Positions 25,859 through 34,264 of a stretch of 64,000 nt of DNA are shown piece by piece. Position numbers and translations under genes: made by a program. The stretch covers positions 62,001-126,000 of the forward strand of contig NZ_FNEK01000001.1 of the NCBI RefSeq assembly GCF_900099935.1, given 5' to 3'. The notes below the pieces were generated by a model. That model saw only the letters and a list, made by a program, of their open reading frames with translations. It searched no databases and was not told where the DNA came from. Positions within the stretch are counted from its first letter, which is position 1; every line of letters starts with the position of its first letter. This DNA comes from Aliiruegeria lutimaris. GTDB taxonomy: Bacteria > Pseudomonadota > Alphaproteobacteria > Rhodobacterales > Rhodobacteraceae.

Positions 25859-26842
25859 TCAGTTCAGGGCCTTGTCCGTGATCTGGTGCGTCCAGGCGCC
25901 TTCCGGCTGAATGGTGATGACCGGGTCGGAACCGCCGCCCAGAAGCGTCTCGACAGTACGGGTGTAATCGGCCTCGTCCAGCGCGCCGTTGGAGCCGGCG
26001 GTGAGCTTGGCGATTTCGCCCATCATCCGCTTCTGGTGGGTCTCGGTCTGGGCGCCGGTCTCGTCATTGTCGAGCACGATCATCGCTGCCTCGTCCGGGT
26101 TCTCCTCGGCATATTTCCAACCCTTCATGGACGCCTTCACGAAGCGCACCATCTTGTCCTCGAAAGCCGGGTCCGCGAGGTTTTCTTCCATCACGTACAT
26201 GCCGTCTTCCAGCGTCGCCACGCCCATATCCTCGTATTTGAAGGTGATGAGCTCTTCCGGCGTCACGCCGGCATCGATCACCTGCCAATACTCGTTATAG
26301 GTCATGGTGGAGATGCAGTCGGCCTGGCGCTGCAGCAGCGGGTCGACATTGAAGCCCTGCTTGAGCACGGTCACGCCGTCGTCACCGCCCTCAGTGGAAA
26401 TGCCAAGCGAGGACATCCAGCTCAGGAACGGGTATTCATTGCCGAAGAACCACACGCCGATGGTCTTGCCCTTCAGGTCCTCGGGCTTCTCGATGCCGGT
26501 ATCCTTCCAGCAGGTCAGCATCATGCCGGAGCTCTTGAAGGGCTGGGCGATATTGACCAGCGGCAGGCCCTTCTCGCGCGAAGCCAGCGCGGAGGGCATC
26601 CAGTCCAGAACCACGTCTGCGCCGCCACCAGCGATCACCTGCGCGGGGGCAATGTCCGGGCCGCCCGGCTTGATGGTCACGTCGAGCCCTTCTTCCTCGT
26701 AGAATCCCTTGTCGGCGGCGACGTAATAGCCGGCGAACTGGGCCTGGGTGACCCATTTGAGTTGTAGCGTAACCTCGTCGGCGGCCTGCGCGGCCGAGGC
26801 GAGGGCAAAGGCCGAAACGGCACCTGCAAGGATCTTCTTCAT
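25859..26842 (-). CDS. NMT1/THI5-like ABC transporter substrate-binding protein
   Basis: This 327-residue periplasmic receptor has a signal peptide (MKKILAG, cleavage near AQA/AD). The mature protein starts EVTLQLKWVTQAQFAGYYVA, a hallmark of the NMT1/ThiY/SsuA fold. These receptors bind aminopyrimidines, taurine, nitrate and similar ligands. GAGAGG precedes the ATG at 26842. It is the last gene of an operon with two permeases, an ATPase and pyrimidine degradation enzymes, all under a RutR-type operator. The ligand is therefore predicted to be a pyrimidine base or a related ureide. That is inference from family and context. Confidence 0.9.
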   Translation of the reverse strand: MKKILAGAVSAFALASAAQAADEVTLQLKWVTQAQFAGYYVAADKGFYEEEGLDVTIKPGGPDIAPAQVIAGGGADVVLDWMPSALASREKGLPLVNIAQPFKSSGMMLTCWKDTGIEKPEDLKGKTIGVWFFGNEYPFLSWMSSLGISTEGGDDGVTVLKQGFNVDPLLQRQADCISTMTYNEYWQVIDAGVTPEELITFKYEDMGVATLEDGMYVMEENLADPAFEDKMVRFVKASMKGWKYAEENPDEAAMIVLDNDETGAQTETHQKRMMGEIAKLTAGSNGALDEADYTRTVETLLGGGSDPVITIQPEGAWTHQITDKALN

Positions 26843-26877
26843 GATGTTACCTCTCCGTTGTTTCCCGTTGGATGGGA

Positions 26878-27735
26878 TTATCGGCCCCGCCTTTGTGACG
26901 GGTGCCAGAAGGTGACCCGCCGCTCGATTAGAGCGACAAGACCATAGAAAGCCGAGCCCGCGATTGCGGCCACGAGAATCTCGGCCCAGACCATGTCGAG
27001 CGCCAGCCGCCCGACCTCGGTCGAAATACGGAAGCCCATCCCCTTGATGGGCGATCCGAAGAATTCCGCCACGATAGCACCGATCAGCGCCAGCGTGGTT
27101 GCGATTTTCAACCCGTTGAAGACGAAGGGCGTGGCCGCGGGCACGCGCAGCTTGAACAGCGTCTGCCAATAGGACGCAGCATAGGTCTTCATCAGATCAC
27201 GTTGCATCCGTTCCGTCGCCCGCAATCCCTCCACGGTGTTCACCAGGATCGGGAAAAACACCATGACCACGACCACCGCCGCCTTGGATTGCCAGTCGAA
27301 ACCGAACCACATGACCAGAATTGGGGCGATTCCGATGATCGGCAGGGCAGCCATGAAATTGCCCACCGGCAAAAGGCCCCGACGCAGGAAATCGCTCCGA
27401 TCGACCAGCAGCGCTACCGCAAATGCCGCAATCGCCCCCATCACGTAGCCCGACAGCGCGCCCTTCACGAAGGTCTGTACGAAATCGACCCAAAGGATAT
27501 TCGTGCTTGCGGTGAACCTGTCCCAGATCGCCGAGGGTGCGGGCAGGATCACGCCCGGCACGCCGAGCCCCTGCACCAGTGCTTCCCAAAGGATCAGCAA
27601 GCCGATGCCGAAGAAGACCGGCACGAAGAGCCGCGTGATCGCCTGGTCGCGCCCGCCGCCATTGGCGACCTGCAGGTTGACATAGGAGATCGCCAGCAGG
27701 GAGGCGAAACCACCCAGAAGCCACTCAAAATCCAT
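26878..27735 (-). CDS. ABC transporter permease, TauC/SsuC type (second permease)
   Basis: This 285-residue inner-membrane permease has about six to seven helices and the BPD_transp_1 coupling motif. The EAA-like loop reads YAASYWQTLFKLRVPAATPFVFNGLKIATTLALIGAIVAEF. It lies between the first permease and the binding-protein gene, 35 bases from the latter and 48 from the former. The two permeases differ in sequence, so the importer is heterodimeric. An extra N-terminal helix with NLQVANGGG precedes the canonical core. Confidence 0.9.
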   Translation of the reverse strand: MDFEWLLGGFASLLAISYVNLQVANGGGRDQAITRLFVPVFFGIGLLILWEALVQGLGVPGVILPAPSAIWDRFTASTNILWVDFVQTFVKGALSGYVMGAIAAFAVALLVDRSDFLRRGLLPVGNFMAALPIIGIAPILVMWFGFDWQSKAAVVVVMVFFPILVNTVEGLRATERMQRDLMKTYAASYWQTLFKLRVPAATPFVFNGLKIATTLALIGAIVAEFFGSPIKGMGFRISTEVGRLALDMVWAEILVAAIAGSAFYGLVALIERRVTFWHPSQRRGR

Positions 27736-27783
27736 GCTGGCCCTCCATTCCGTATAGCGGCGAGGGTGTCCGTGATGTCCCGA

Positions 27784-28773
27784 TCAATGCACCATCCCCA
27801 TCTTCTTCAGCGTCATCCGCTGGAGCAGGCCAATCACGCCAACGAGCACTGCCGCGAGGATCGCCGCCGCGAAGAGCGCCGCCCAGATCTGAACCGTCTG
27901 CCCGTAATAACTGCCCGCCAGCAGCCGCGCACCAAGCCCGCGCACGGCGCCTGTCGGCAATTCGCCCACGATGGCACCGACCAGCGACGCCGCCATGCCG
28001 ATCTTCATCGAGGTAAAGAAATAGGGCATCGAAGAGGGCAGCCGCAGCTTCCAGAACGTCTCCGATTGCGACGCGCTATAGGTCGAGAGCAGGTCAAGCT
28101 GCATGTTGTCCGGACTCCGCAGCCCCTTCACCATGCCGACGGCAACCGGGAAGAAGCTCAGATAGGCCGAGATCAGCGCCTTGGGCAGCAGACCCGTCAC
28201 GCCAATCGAGTTCAGCACCACGATGATCATCGGCGCGATGGCCAGGATCGGGATTGTCTGGCTGGCAATCGCCCACGGCATCACCGCCATGTTCATCACC
28301 CGGCTATGCACGATCCCGATGGCCAGCCCGACGCCCGCCACGGTCCCGATGGCAAAACCCAGCACCGTCGCAGACAGCGTCACCCAGCCATGATAGATCA
28401 GCGAACGCTTGGAGAAGGCCTTGCCGTTCAGAACCATTCCGCCGGTCGTGTTCCAGAGCTCCTGCCCCACCTGGTGCGGCGCCGGAAGCCGTGGCCGTTC
28501 CTGGTTGAGCGTGTCCCGCGCATAGGCGGAATTGGCCAGCGCCAGCCCGACGGCGCTCATGTCGCGCCGCTCCTTGGCGCCTGCCGGCTCCACCACTGCG
28601 CCAGCCCGTTCTGCCTGCGTCAGCGCCTCCTTGATATTCATCGGCACGCAGGCCACATACCAGGCCCCGATGATGACGGCGACAACGACGACGACCGGCA
28701 GGACAACGTCCCAAACCGCCCGCGCCCCGGTTCCGAAGCCCCCGGATGAGGATGCGATTGCTGCGTCAGACAT
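27784..28773 (-). CDS. ABC transporter permease with long N-terminal insertion
   Basis: This 329-residue permease is about 70 residues longer than usual TauC/SsuC members. After a first helix (about residues 22-45) comes a charged, presumably periplasmic segment of about 75 residues, ending RLPAPHQVGQELW. The BPD_transp_1 core follows, with YSASQSETFWKLRLPSSMPYFFTSMKIG as EAA loop. GAGGTGG precedes the ATG at 28773, which I prefer to the in-frame ATG at 28785. The ATPase gene ends eight bases upstream. Together with 26878-27735 it forms the channel of the NMT1-type importer. Confidence 0.88.
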   Translation of the reverse strand: MSDAAIASSSGGFGTGARAVWDVVLPVVVVVAVIIGAWYVACVPMNIKEALTQAERAGAVVEPAGAKERRDMSAVGLALANSAYARDTLNQERPRLPAPHQVGQELWNTTGGMVLNGKAFSKRSLIYHGWVTLSATVLGFAIGTVAGVGLAIGIVHSRVMNMAVMPWAIASQTIPILAIAPMIIVVLNSIGVTGLLPKALISAYLSFFPVAVGMVKGLRSPDNMQLDLLSTYSASQSETFWKLRLPSSMPYFFTSMKIGMAASLVGAIVGELPTGAVRGLGARLLAGSYYGQTVQIWAALFAAAILAAVLVGVIGLLQRMTLKKMGMVH

Positions 28774-28781
28774 GGCCCACC

Positions 28782-29600
28782 TCAATCGTCATAGGCATGC
28801 CCCGCCCTGAGGCCCTCGCGCACGCGATGGGCGATTTCGAGGAACTCCGGCGTGTCCCGGATATCCAGCGGGCGCTCACGCGGCAGCGTGCTCTCGATCA
28901 CATCCGTGATCCGCCCCGGACGCGGCGACATCACCACGATCCTGGTCGACAGGTACACCGCCTCCGGGATCGAGTGGGTGACGAAACCGATCGTCTTGCC
29001 CGTCCGTTCCCAGAGCGCCAGCAGCTGTTCGTTCAGGTGGTCCCGCACGATCTCGTCCAGCGCCCCGAAAGGCTCGTCCATCAACAGGATGTCGGCGTCG
29101 AAAGCCAGCGCGCGGGCAATCGACGCCCGCTGCTGCATCCCGCCCGACAGCTGCCAGGGGAATTTCTCGCCAAACCCTTCCAGGTCGACCAGCTTGAGCA
29201 CCCTCTCGAGATGCTCTTGCTGGCTCTCCTTGGAATATCCCATGATTTCAAGCGGTAGCTTGATGTTTTTCGCAATCGTGCGCCAAGGGTAGAGCCCGGC
29301 CGCCTGGAAGACATAGCCATAGGCCCGCTGCTGGCGCGCCTCGTCCGGAGTCATCCCGTTAACGGAAAGAGTGCCTCCCGTAGGGTGCTCTAGTGCCGCC
29401 GCCACCCGCAGGAACGTGGTCTTGCCACAGCCCGAAGGGCCGATGAAGGAAACAAAATCTCCCTTGTTGATTGTCAGGTTGACGTCGCGCAAGGCCTGCA
29501 CGGCCCCGTCATTCGTCTGAAATGTCAGATCGAGCTTTTCAGCAACGATCACAGGATCTTGCGCCACGCCGTTCATCCTCTCTTCGTCCAGGGGCGCCAT
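28782..29600 (-). CDS. ABC transporter ATPase, TauB/SsuB/ThiZ type
   Basis: This 272-residue ATPase shows Walker A GPSGCGKTTFLR, Q-loop VFQAAGLYPW, signature LSGGMQQRASIARAL, Walker B ILLMDEPFGALD and H-loop FVTHSIPEA. The LSGGMQQR form and length are typical of nitrate/taurine/thiamine-precursor importers. I place the start at 29600, where ATG overlaps the hydantoinase stop as TGATG, which implies translational coupling; a downstream ATG at 29576 with GAGAGG directly adjacent is an alternative. This overlap ties the transporter to the catabolic genes. Confidence 0.92.
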   Translation of the reverse strand: MAPLDEERMNGVAQDPVIVAEKLDLTFQTNDGAVQALRDVNLTINKGDFVSFIGPSGCGKTTFLRVAAALEHPTGGTLSVNGMTPDEARQQRAYGYVFQAAGLYPWRTIAKNIKLPLEIMGYSKESQQEHLERVLKLVDLEGFGEKFPWQLSGGMQQRASIARALAFDADILLMDEPFGALDEIVRDHLNEQLLALWERTGKTIGFVTHSIPEAVYLSTRIVVMSPRPGRITDVIESTLPRERPLDIRDTPEFLEIAHRVREGLRAGHAYDD

Positions 29601-31051
29601 CAGACCCCACTTGCCGGAATACCCGAGCGCACCACCGGCCGCGGCGCGGTCAGCTCCTTCCACGTCGAGAGCGCCTTGTTGACGGTGCCGTTCGGCTCAC
29701 GGGCGACGAACGCGCCATGCCCGCTCTCGCAGGTCATATCGCCATCGGTCACGGCCACCTGCCCGCGCGTCAGCGTGTAACGCGGCAGGCCCTTCACTTC
29801 CTTGCCCTCGAAGACGTTGTAATCGATGGCCGATTGCTGCTTGCTGGCCGAAATGGTCTTGGTCTTCGCCGGATCCCAGACCACGATATCGGCATCCGCG
29901 CCCACAAGGATCGCGCCCTTCTTCGGATAGCAGTTCAGGATTTTCGCGATATTCGTTGAGGTTACGGCGACAAATTCATTCGGCGTCAACCGCCCGGTCT
30001 CGACCCCATGGGTCCAGAGCATCGGCATCCGGTCCTCCAGCCCGCCGGTGCCGTTCGGGATCTTGGTGAAATCGCCCACGCCGAACCGCTTCTGCTCGGT
30101 GGTAAAGGCGCAATGATCCGTCGCCACGCAGGAGAGCGTGCCCGACTGCAAGCCGGCCCAGAGCGAGTCCTGGTGCTTCTTGTCCCGGAAGGGCGGCGAC
30201 ATCACGCGGCGCGCGGCGTGGTCCCAGTCGGGGTTGGCGTATTCGCTCTCGTCCAGCGTCAGGTGCTGGATCAAAGGCTCGCCCCAGACCCGCTTGCCGG
30301 CCATCTTCGCCCGCCGGATCGCTTCATGCGCTTCCTCGCAGGAGGTGTGGACGACATAGAGCGGCGCGCCCGCCATGTCGGCAATCATGATCGCGCGGTT
30401 CGTGGCCTCACCCTCGACCTGTGAGGGACGCGAATAGGCATGCGCCTCCGGCCCGTTATTGCCCGCCGCCAACAGCTTGGCCTGAAGCTCGGCCACCACG
30501 TCACCATTCTCTGCATGCACCAGCGGCGTCGCGCCCAGCTCGGCACAGCGCTGGAAAGACGCGTAAAGCTCGTCATCATTCACCATCAGCGCGCCCTTGT
30601 AGGCCATGAAATGCTTGAAGGTGTTGATACCGCGCTTGACCACGGCTTCCATCTCGTTGAAGACCTGCTCGCCCCACCAGGTGATCGCCATGTGGAAGGA
30701 ATAGTCGCAATTGGCGCGGGTGGACTTGTTGTCCCACATCTGCATCGCATCGAGCAGCCCCTGCCCGGGGCTCGGCAGCGCGAAATCCACGACCATGGTC
30801 GTACCACCGGCCAGCGCCGCGCGTGTTCCGCTCTCGAAATCATCGCTGGAATATGTGCCCATGAAGGGCATCTCCAGATGGGTATGCGGGTCAATCCCGC
30901 CCGGCATCACGTAGCAGCCCGTGGCGTCGAGGGTCTTGTCCCCCACCAGCCCCTCGCCGATGGCCACGATCTTGCCGCCCTCCACCAAAACGTCCGACTT
31001 GTAGGTCAGATCTGCGGTGACGATGGTTCCGTTCTTGATAACCGTGCTCAT
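29600..31051 (-). CDS. hydA: Dihydropyrimidinase (D-hydantoinase)
   Basis: This 483-residue cyclic amidohydrolase opens dihydrouracil or dihydrothymine to N-carbamoyl-beta-amino acids, the second reductive pyrimidine catabolic step. The binuclear zinc site is complete: H56 and H58 in GGIDPHTH, the carboxylated lysine K152 in FMAYKGAL, H179 in PLVHAENGD, H235 in VVHTSCEE, and the aspartate in ATDHCAF. The length matches the family. The ATG overlaps the stop of the preceding STAS-like gene (ATGA) and the stop overlaps the ABC ATPase start, so it lies mid-operon. It is also known as hyuA or pydB in other organisms. Confidence 0.95.
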   Translation of the reverse strand: MSTVIKNGTIVTADLTYKSDVLVEGGKIVAIGEGLVGDKTLDATGCYVMPGGIDPHTHLEMPFMGTYSSDDFESGTRAALAGGTTMVVDFALPSPGQGLLDAMQMWDNKSTRANCDYSFHMAITWWGEQVFNEMEAVVKRGINTFKHFMAYKGALMVNDDELYASFQRCAELGATPLVHAENGDVVAELQAKLLAAGNNGPEAHAYSRPSQVEGEATNRAIMIADMAGAPLYVVHTSCEEAHEAIRRAKMAGKRVWGEPLIQHLTLDESEYANPDWDHAARRVMSPPFRDKKHQDSLWAGLQSGTLSCVATDHCAFTTEQKRFGVGDFTKIPNGTGGLEDRMPMLWTHGVETGRLTPNEFVAVTSTNIAKILNCYPKKGAILVGADADIVVWDPAKTKTISASKQQSAIDYNVFEGKEVKGLPRYTLTRGQVAVTDGDMTCESGHGAFVAREPNGTVNKALSTWKELTAPRPVVRSGIPASGV

Positions 31052-31494
31052 TCCTGTTCTCCCTGTTCGGCGTTTGCGAGAAACGCCCGTATTTCTTCTT
31101 TATCACTCACGATTCTTGCCGAACGCCCTTCCCCGAACGCCGCAAGTGTGTTCGCTTCCCAGTCCGCCAGCCAGCCCGTGTCCTGACCGGTTGACGGCAA
31201 TGGCGGAACGAGAACAAACCGCCGAATTGACGACTGACGCATCGCCGAGAGGAACTCCTCGCCCGAGACCCAGGCCAAATCGGCATCGCTCAGCGCGGCG
31301 CGTGAATGAGAGATATCGGCAACCCAGTTCCGAGTATCGTGCTCATTGGCATATGCCAGCGCGGCAAGAACCGCGTCACGAACCGCAGTTCCCTCATCAT
31401 ATTCCGAATGCCAGACGAGGTTGACGGCCTGAAGGTCAGGCCGCCATACTACATCGACAAGATCCGGCACGGAATGGATGAGGGTTTCACTCAC
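31048..31494 (-). CDS. Small STAS/SEC14-like protein coupled to pyrimidine catabolism genes
   Basis: This 148-residue cytosolic protein shows alternating strands and helices reminiscent of SpoIIAA/STAS-like domains. A strand-rich start (VDVVWRPDLQAVNLVWHSEYDEG) is followed by a helix, NWVADISHSR, then a further helix, IRRFVLVPP and a C-terminal helix. The D-x-S in the central strand recalls the SpoIIAA phosphoacceptor region, but this is only suggestive. The start is GTG at 31494, overlapping the amidase stop as GTGA. Its own stop overlaps the hydantoinase ATG as ATGA. It is thus tightly coupled on both sides and probably stoichiometric with the enzymes. Function is unknown. Confidence 0.7.
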   Translation of the reverse strand: MSETLIHSVPDLVDVVWRPDLQAVNLVWHSEYDEGTAVRDAVLAALAYANEHDTRNWVADISHSRAALSDADLAWVSGEEFLSAMRQSSIRRFVLVPPLPSTGQDTGWLADWEANTLAAFGEGRSARIVSDKEEIRAFLANAEQGEQE

Positions 31495-32741
31495 TCCACG
31501 ATCTCCGCCGTCTCCAGCACTGCGTGGAAGAGCACATTTGCACCCGCCTCGGCCCATTCGGGCGAAATATCCTCGGCCTCGTTGTGCGAAAGCCCATCCA
31601 CGCAGGGGCACATGATCATCGAGGTCGGCGCCACGTCGTTGATCCAGCAGGCGTCATGCCCCGCGCCGGAAACGATATCCATGTGCGAATAGCCCAGACG
31701 CTCGGCCGCGGCGCGCACGGCTTTCACACAATCCTCGTTGAAAGCAGGCGGATCAAAGGAGCCCGAGATCTTGCTCTCGAATTTCACGCCGATCTCCTCG
31801 CAGAGCTTGGGCGCGCGCTCGTAGAACTCCTCCAGCATCGCGTCGATGGTCTCCTGGATATGCGAGCGGAAATCGACGGTGAAGACGACCTTGCCGGGGA
31901 TGATGTTGCGCGAATTCGGGTAGACGTCGATATGGCCGATGGCGCCGACCGAGTTCGGCTGATGCTTCATCGCGATCTCGTGCACGAGTTCGGTGATCCG
32001 CGCCAGCCCGCGCCCGGCATTGAGCCGCATCGGCATTGGCGTGGAACCGGTATGGCTCTCCTTGCCGGTCACGGTGCATTCGATCCAGCGCAGGCCCTGG
32101 CCGTGGGTCACCACGCCGATATCCTTGCCCTCGGCCTCCAGGATCGGCCCCTGCTCGATATGCAACTCGAAAAGCGCGTGGATCTTGCGCGCGCCGACCT
32201 CCTCGTCGCCCTTCCAGCCGATCCGCTCAAGCTCGTCGCCGAAACGCTTGCCCTCGGCATCGACCCGATCATAGGCCCAGTCCAGCTCATGCTTGCCCGC
32301 GAAAACTCCCGAGGCCAGCATGGCTGGGGCATAACGGGTGCCCTCCTCGTTGGTCCAGTTGACCACCACGATCGGGTGCTTGGTCTTGATGCCGAGATCG
32401 TTCATCGAACGGACGACCTCCAGCGCGCCGAGAACGCCCAGGACACCGTCATATTTCCCGCCCGTCGGCTGGGTGTCGAGATGCGAGCCGGCATAAACCG
32501 GCAGCGCGTCCGGGTCCGTGCCCTCGCGATAGGCGAACATGTTGCCGATCTGGTCGACGCCCATGCTCATGCCCGCCTCTTCGCACCATTTCTGGAACAG
32601 GGCGCGGCCCGTGGCGTCGTCATCGGTCAACGTCTGGCGGTTGTTGCCGCCCGCGATACCCGGCCCGATCCTGGCCATTTCCATGAGCGAGTCCCAAAGC
32701 CGGGAACCATTGATTTTCAGGTTTTCACCAGGAGCGGCCAT
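31491..32741 (-). CDS. hyuC: Zn-dependent N-carbamoyl-beta-alanine/ureide amidohydrolase (HyuC/PydC type)
   Basis: This 416-residue M20-family amidase has metal ligands in GSHLDTQ (H87, D89 region), D98 in KYDG, the catalytic and bridging glutamates in WTNEEGTR (E132, E133) and a later FELHIEQGP. The GSHTGSTPM dimerisation segment and C-terminal LSHNEAE complete the site. In this context it should hydrolyse N-carbamoyl-beta-alanine to beta-alanine, CO2 and NH3 (beta-ureidopropionase), the third step of the pathway. L-carbamoylase or allantoate activity is the family alternative. It lies 18 bases after the aminotransferase stop. Confidence 0.92.
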   Translation of the reverse strand: MAAPGENLKINGSRLWDSLMEMARIGPGIAGGNNRQTLTDDDATGRALFQKWCEEAGMSMGVDQIGNMFAYREGTDPDALPVYAGSHLDTQPTGGKYDGVLGVLGALEVVRSMNDLGIKTKHPIVVVNWTNEEGTRYAPAMLASGVFAGKHELDWAYDRVDAEGKRFGDELERIGWKGDEEVGARKIHALFELHIEQGPILEAEGKDIGVVTHGQGLRWIECTVTGKESHTGSTPMPMRLNAGRGLARITELVHEIAMKHQPNSVGAIGHIDVYPNSRNIIPGKVVFTVDFRSHIQETIDAMLEEFYERAPKLCEEIGVKFESKISGSFDPPAFNEDCVKAVRAAAERLGYSHMDIVSGAGHDACWINDVAPTSMIMCPCVDGLSHNEAEDISPEWAEAGANVLFHAVLETAEIVE

Positions 32742-32759
32742 ACGCTTTACCTTTCCGTG

Positions 32760-34085
32760 TCAGTCGAGGGCGGTCAGCACGTCACGCAGCGTGCCAAAGA
32801 GTTGATCGATATGCGATTTCTCGATGATAAGCGGCGGACTGAGCGCGATGATGTCGCCCGTGGTGCGGATCAGGCAGCCCTTGTCATAGGCATTGAGGAA
32901 GGCCTGGAATGCCCGCTTGGTTGGCGCGCCGGCAATCGGTTCCAGCTCGATGGCGCCGATCAGACCCATGTTGCGGATGTCGATCACATGCGGGCAATCG
33001 GCCAGCGCATGCAACCCGTCTTCCCAATAGGGCGCGAGTTCCGCTGCGCGCTCGAACAGCCCCTCCTCGCGATAGGTCTGCAGCGTGGCAAGCCCGGCGG
33101 CGGAGGCAATCGGGTTGCCCGAATAGGTGTAGCCGTGGAAGAGCTCGATCATGTGCTCCGGGCCGGTCATGAAAGCATCGTGAATCTCGGCGGTCGCCAG
33201 CACCGCGCCCATCGGGATCACACCGTTTGTCAACCCCTTGGCGGTGGTGATCAGGTCCGGCATGACGCCGAAATGCTCGGCGGCAAAGGAAGAGCCGAGC
33301 CGTCCGAAGCCGGTGATGACCTCGTCAAAGATCAGCAGTATGCCGTGCTTGGTACAGATCTCGCGCAGCTTCTCCAGGTAGCCCTTGGGCGGCAGCAGCA
33401 CGCCGGTGGAACCGGCCATCGGCTCGACGATCACCGCCGCGATGTTCTCGGGGCCGTGCAGTGTGCAGATCGCTTCCAACTCCTCGGCGAGCCAGGCGCC
33501 ATGCTCCGGCTGGCCGCGCGTCATTGCGTTTTCCGGCAGGTGGGTCGCCGGCAAATGATCCACGCCGGTCAGCAGCGAACCAAAGAACTTGCGGTTGTTG
33601 ACGATGCCACCCACGGAGATACCGCCGAAATTCACCCCGTGATACCCGCGCTCGCGCCCGATCAGCCGCGTCCGCTGCCCCTCGCCGCGCGCGCGGTGAT
33701 AGGCGAGCGCGATCTTCAGCGCGGTCTCGACGGATTCGGATCCGGAATTGGTGAAGAAGACATGCTCGAACGGCTCCGGCGCCATGTCCCGCACCGCACT
33801 GGCCAGTTCGAACGCCTTCGGGTGGCCCATCTGGAAGGCCGGGGCATAGTCCAGCTCGCCAGCCTGCTGTCGTATCGCTTCGACGATCTTCGGCCGGTTA
33901 TGGCCTGCATTGCAGCACCAGAGCCCGGCCGTGCCGTCGAGCACATCGCGGCCATCGTCCGTCTTGTAGAACATGCCGTCAGCGGAGACGAACATGCGCG
34001 GCGCCTTCTTGAACTGGCGGTTGGCGGTAAACGGCATCCAGAATGCGGAGAGATCGTTCGGAGCGGGTTTGCGATCGAGCGCCAT
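32760..34085 (-). CDS. Omega-amino acid:pyruvate / beta-alanine aminotransferase
   Basis: This 441-residue class III aminotransferase has the phosphate-binding NSGSESVETALKIA segment, the DEVITGFGRLG motif and the PLP lysine in TTAKGLTNGVIPMG. The N-terminus, FWMPFTANRQFKKAPRMF, is typical of beta-alanine:pyruvate transaminases. Following preTA, hydA and hyuC, it would convert beta-alanine or 3-aminoisobutyrate to malonate or methylmalonate semialdehyde. It is the first gene of the minus-strand operon. AGGGA lies about ten bases before its ATG, and the RutR-type operator is 56-69 bases upstream. Confidence 0.9.
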   Translation of the reverse strand: MALDRKPAPNDLSAFWMPFTANRQFKKAPRMFVSADGMFYKTDDGRDVLDGTAGLWCCNAGHNRPKIVEAIRQQAGELDYAPAFQMGHPKAFELASAVRDMAPEPFEHVFFTNSGSESVETALKIALAYHRARGEGQRTRLIGRERGYHGVNFGGISVGGIVNNRKFFGSLLTGVDHLPATHLPENAMTRGQPEHGAWLAEELEAICTLHGPENIAAVIVEPMAGSTGVLLPPKGYLEKLREICTKHGILLIFDEVITGFGRLGSSFAAEHFGVMPDLITTAKGLTNGVIPMGAVLATAEIHDAFMTGPEHMIELFHGYTYSGNPIASAAGLATLQTYREEGLFERAAELAPYWEDGLHALADCPHVIDIRNMGLIGAIELEPIAGAPTKRAFQAFLNAYDKGCLIRTTGDIIALSPPLIIEKSHIDQLFGTLRDVLTALD

Positions 34086-34140
34086 TTTTGTTTCCCTGTT
34101 GGCTGCCGCGTGTTCCGTACGGCAAGCTTGGCAATATGTT

Positions 34141-34154
34141 TGACCAAATGGTCA
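34141..34154. promoter_or_regulatory. RutR-type operator
   Basis: TGACCA-AA-TGGTCA is a perfect palindrome, embedded in TTGACCAAATGGTCAG. It matches the established RutR consensus TTGACCAnnTGGTCAA. It lies in the divergent promoter region between the aminotransferase operon and the rutR-like gene. Confidence 0.9.
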
Positions 34155-34264
34155 GGATCACGCTACCACGAGGTCGTATCCAGTCAAGGAAATGGCTGAA
34201 ATCTGTGCAGCGGCCCAAAATGCCCACGAGTTTTCGGCCTGAATGATGGAAAATTGAGCGTAAC

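Noticed and set aside
31524-34199. 891-codon open frame on the plus strand
   Set aside because: It is antisense to hyuC and the aminotransferase, both with intact catalytic motifs. The frame is a compositional shadow.
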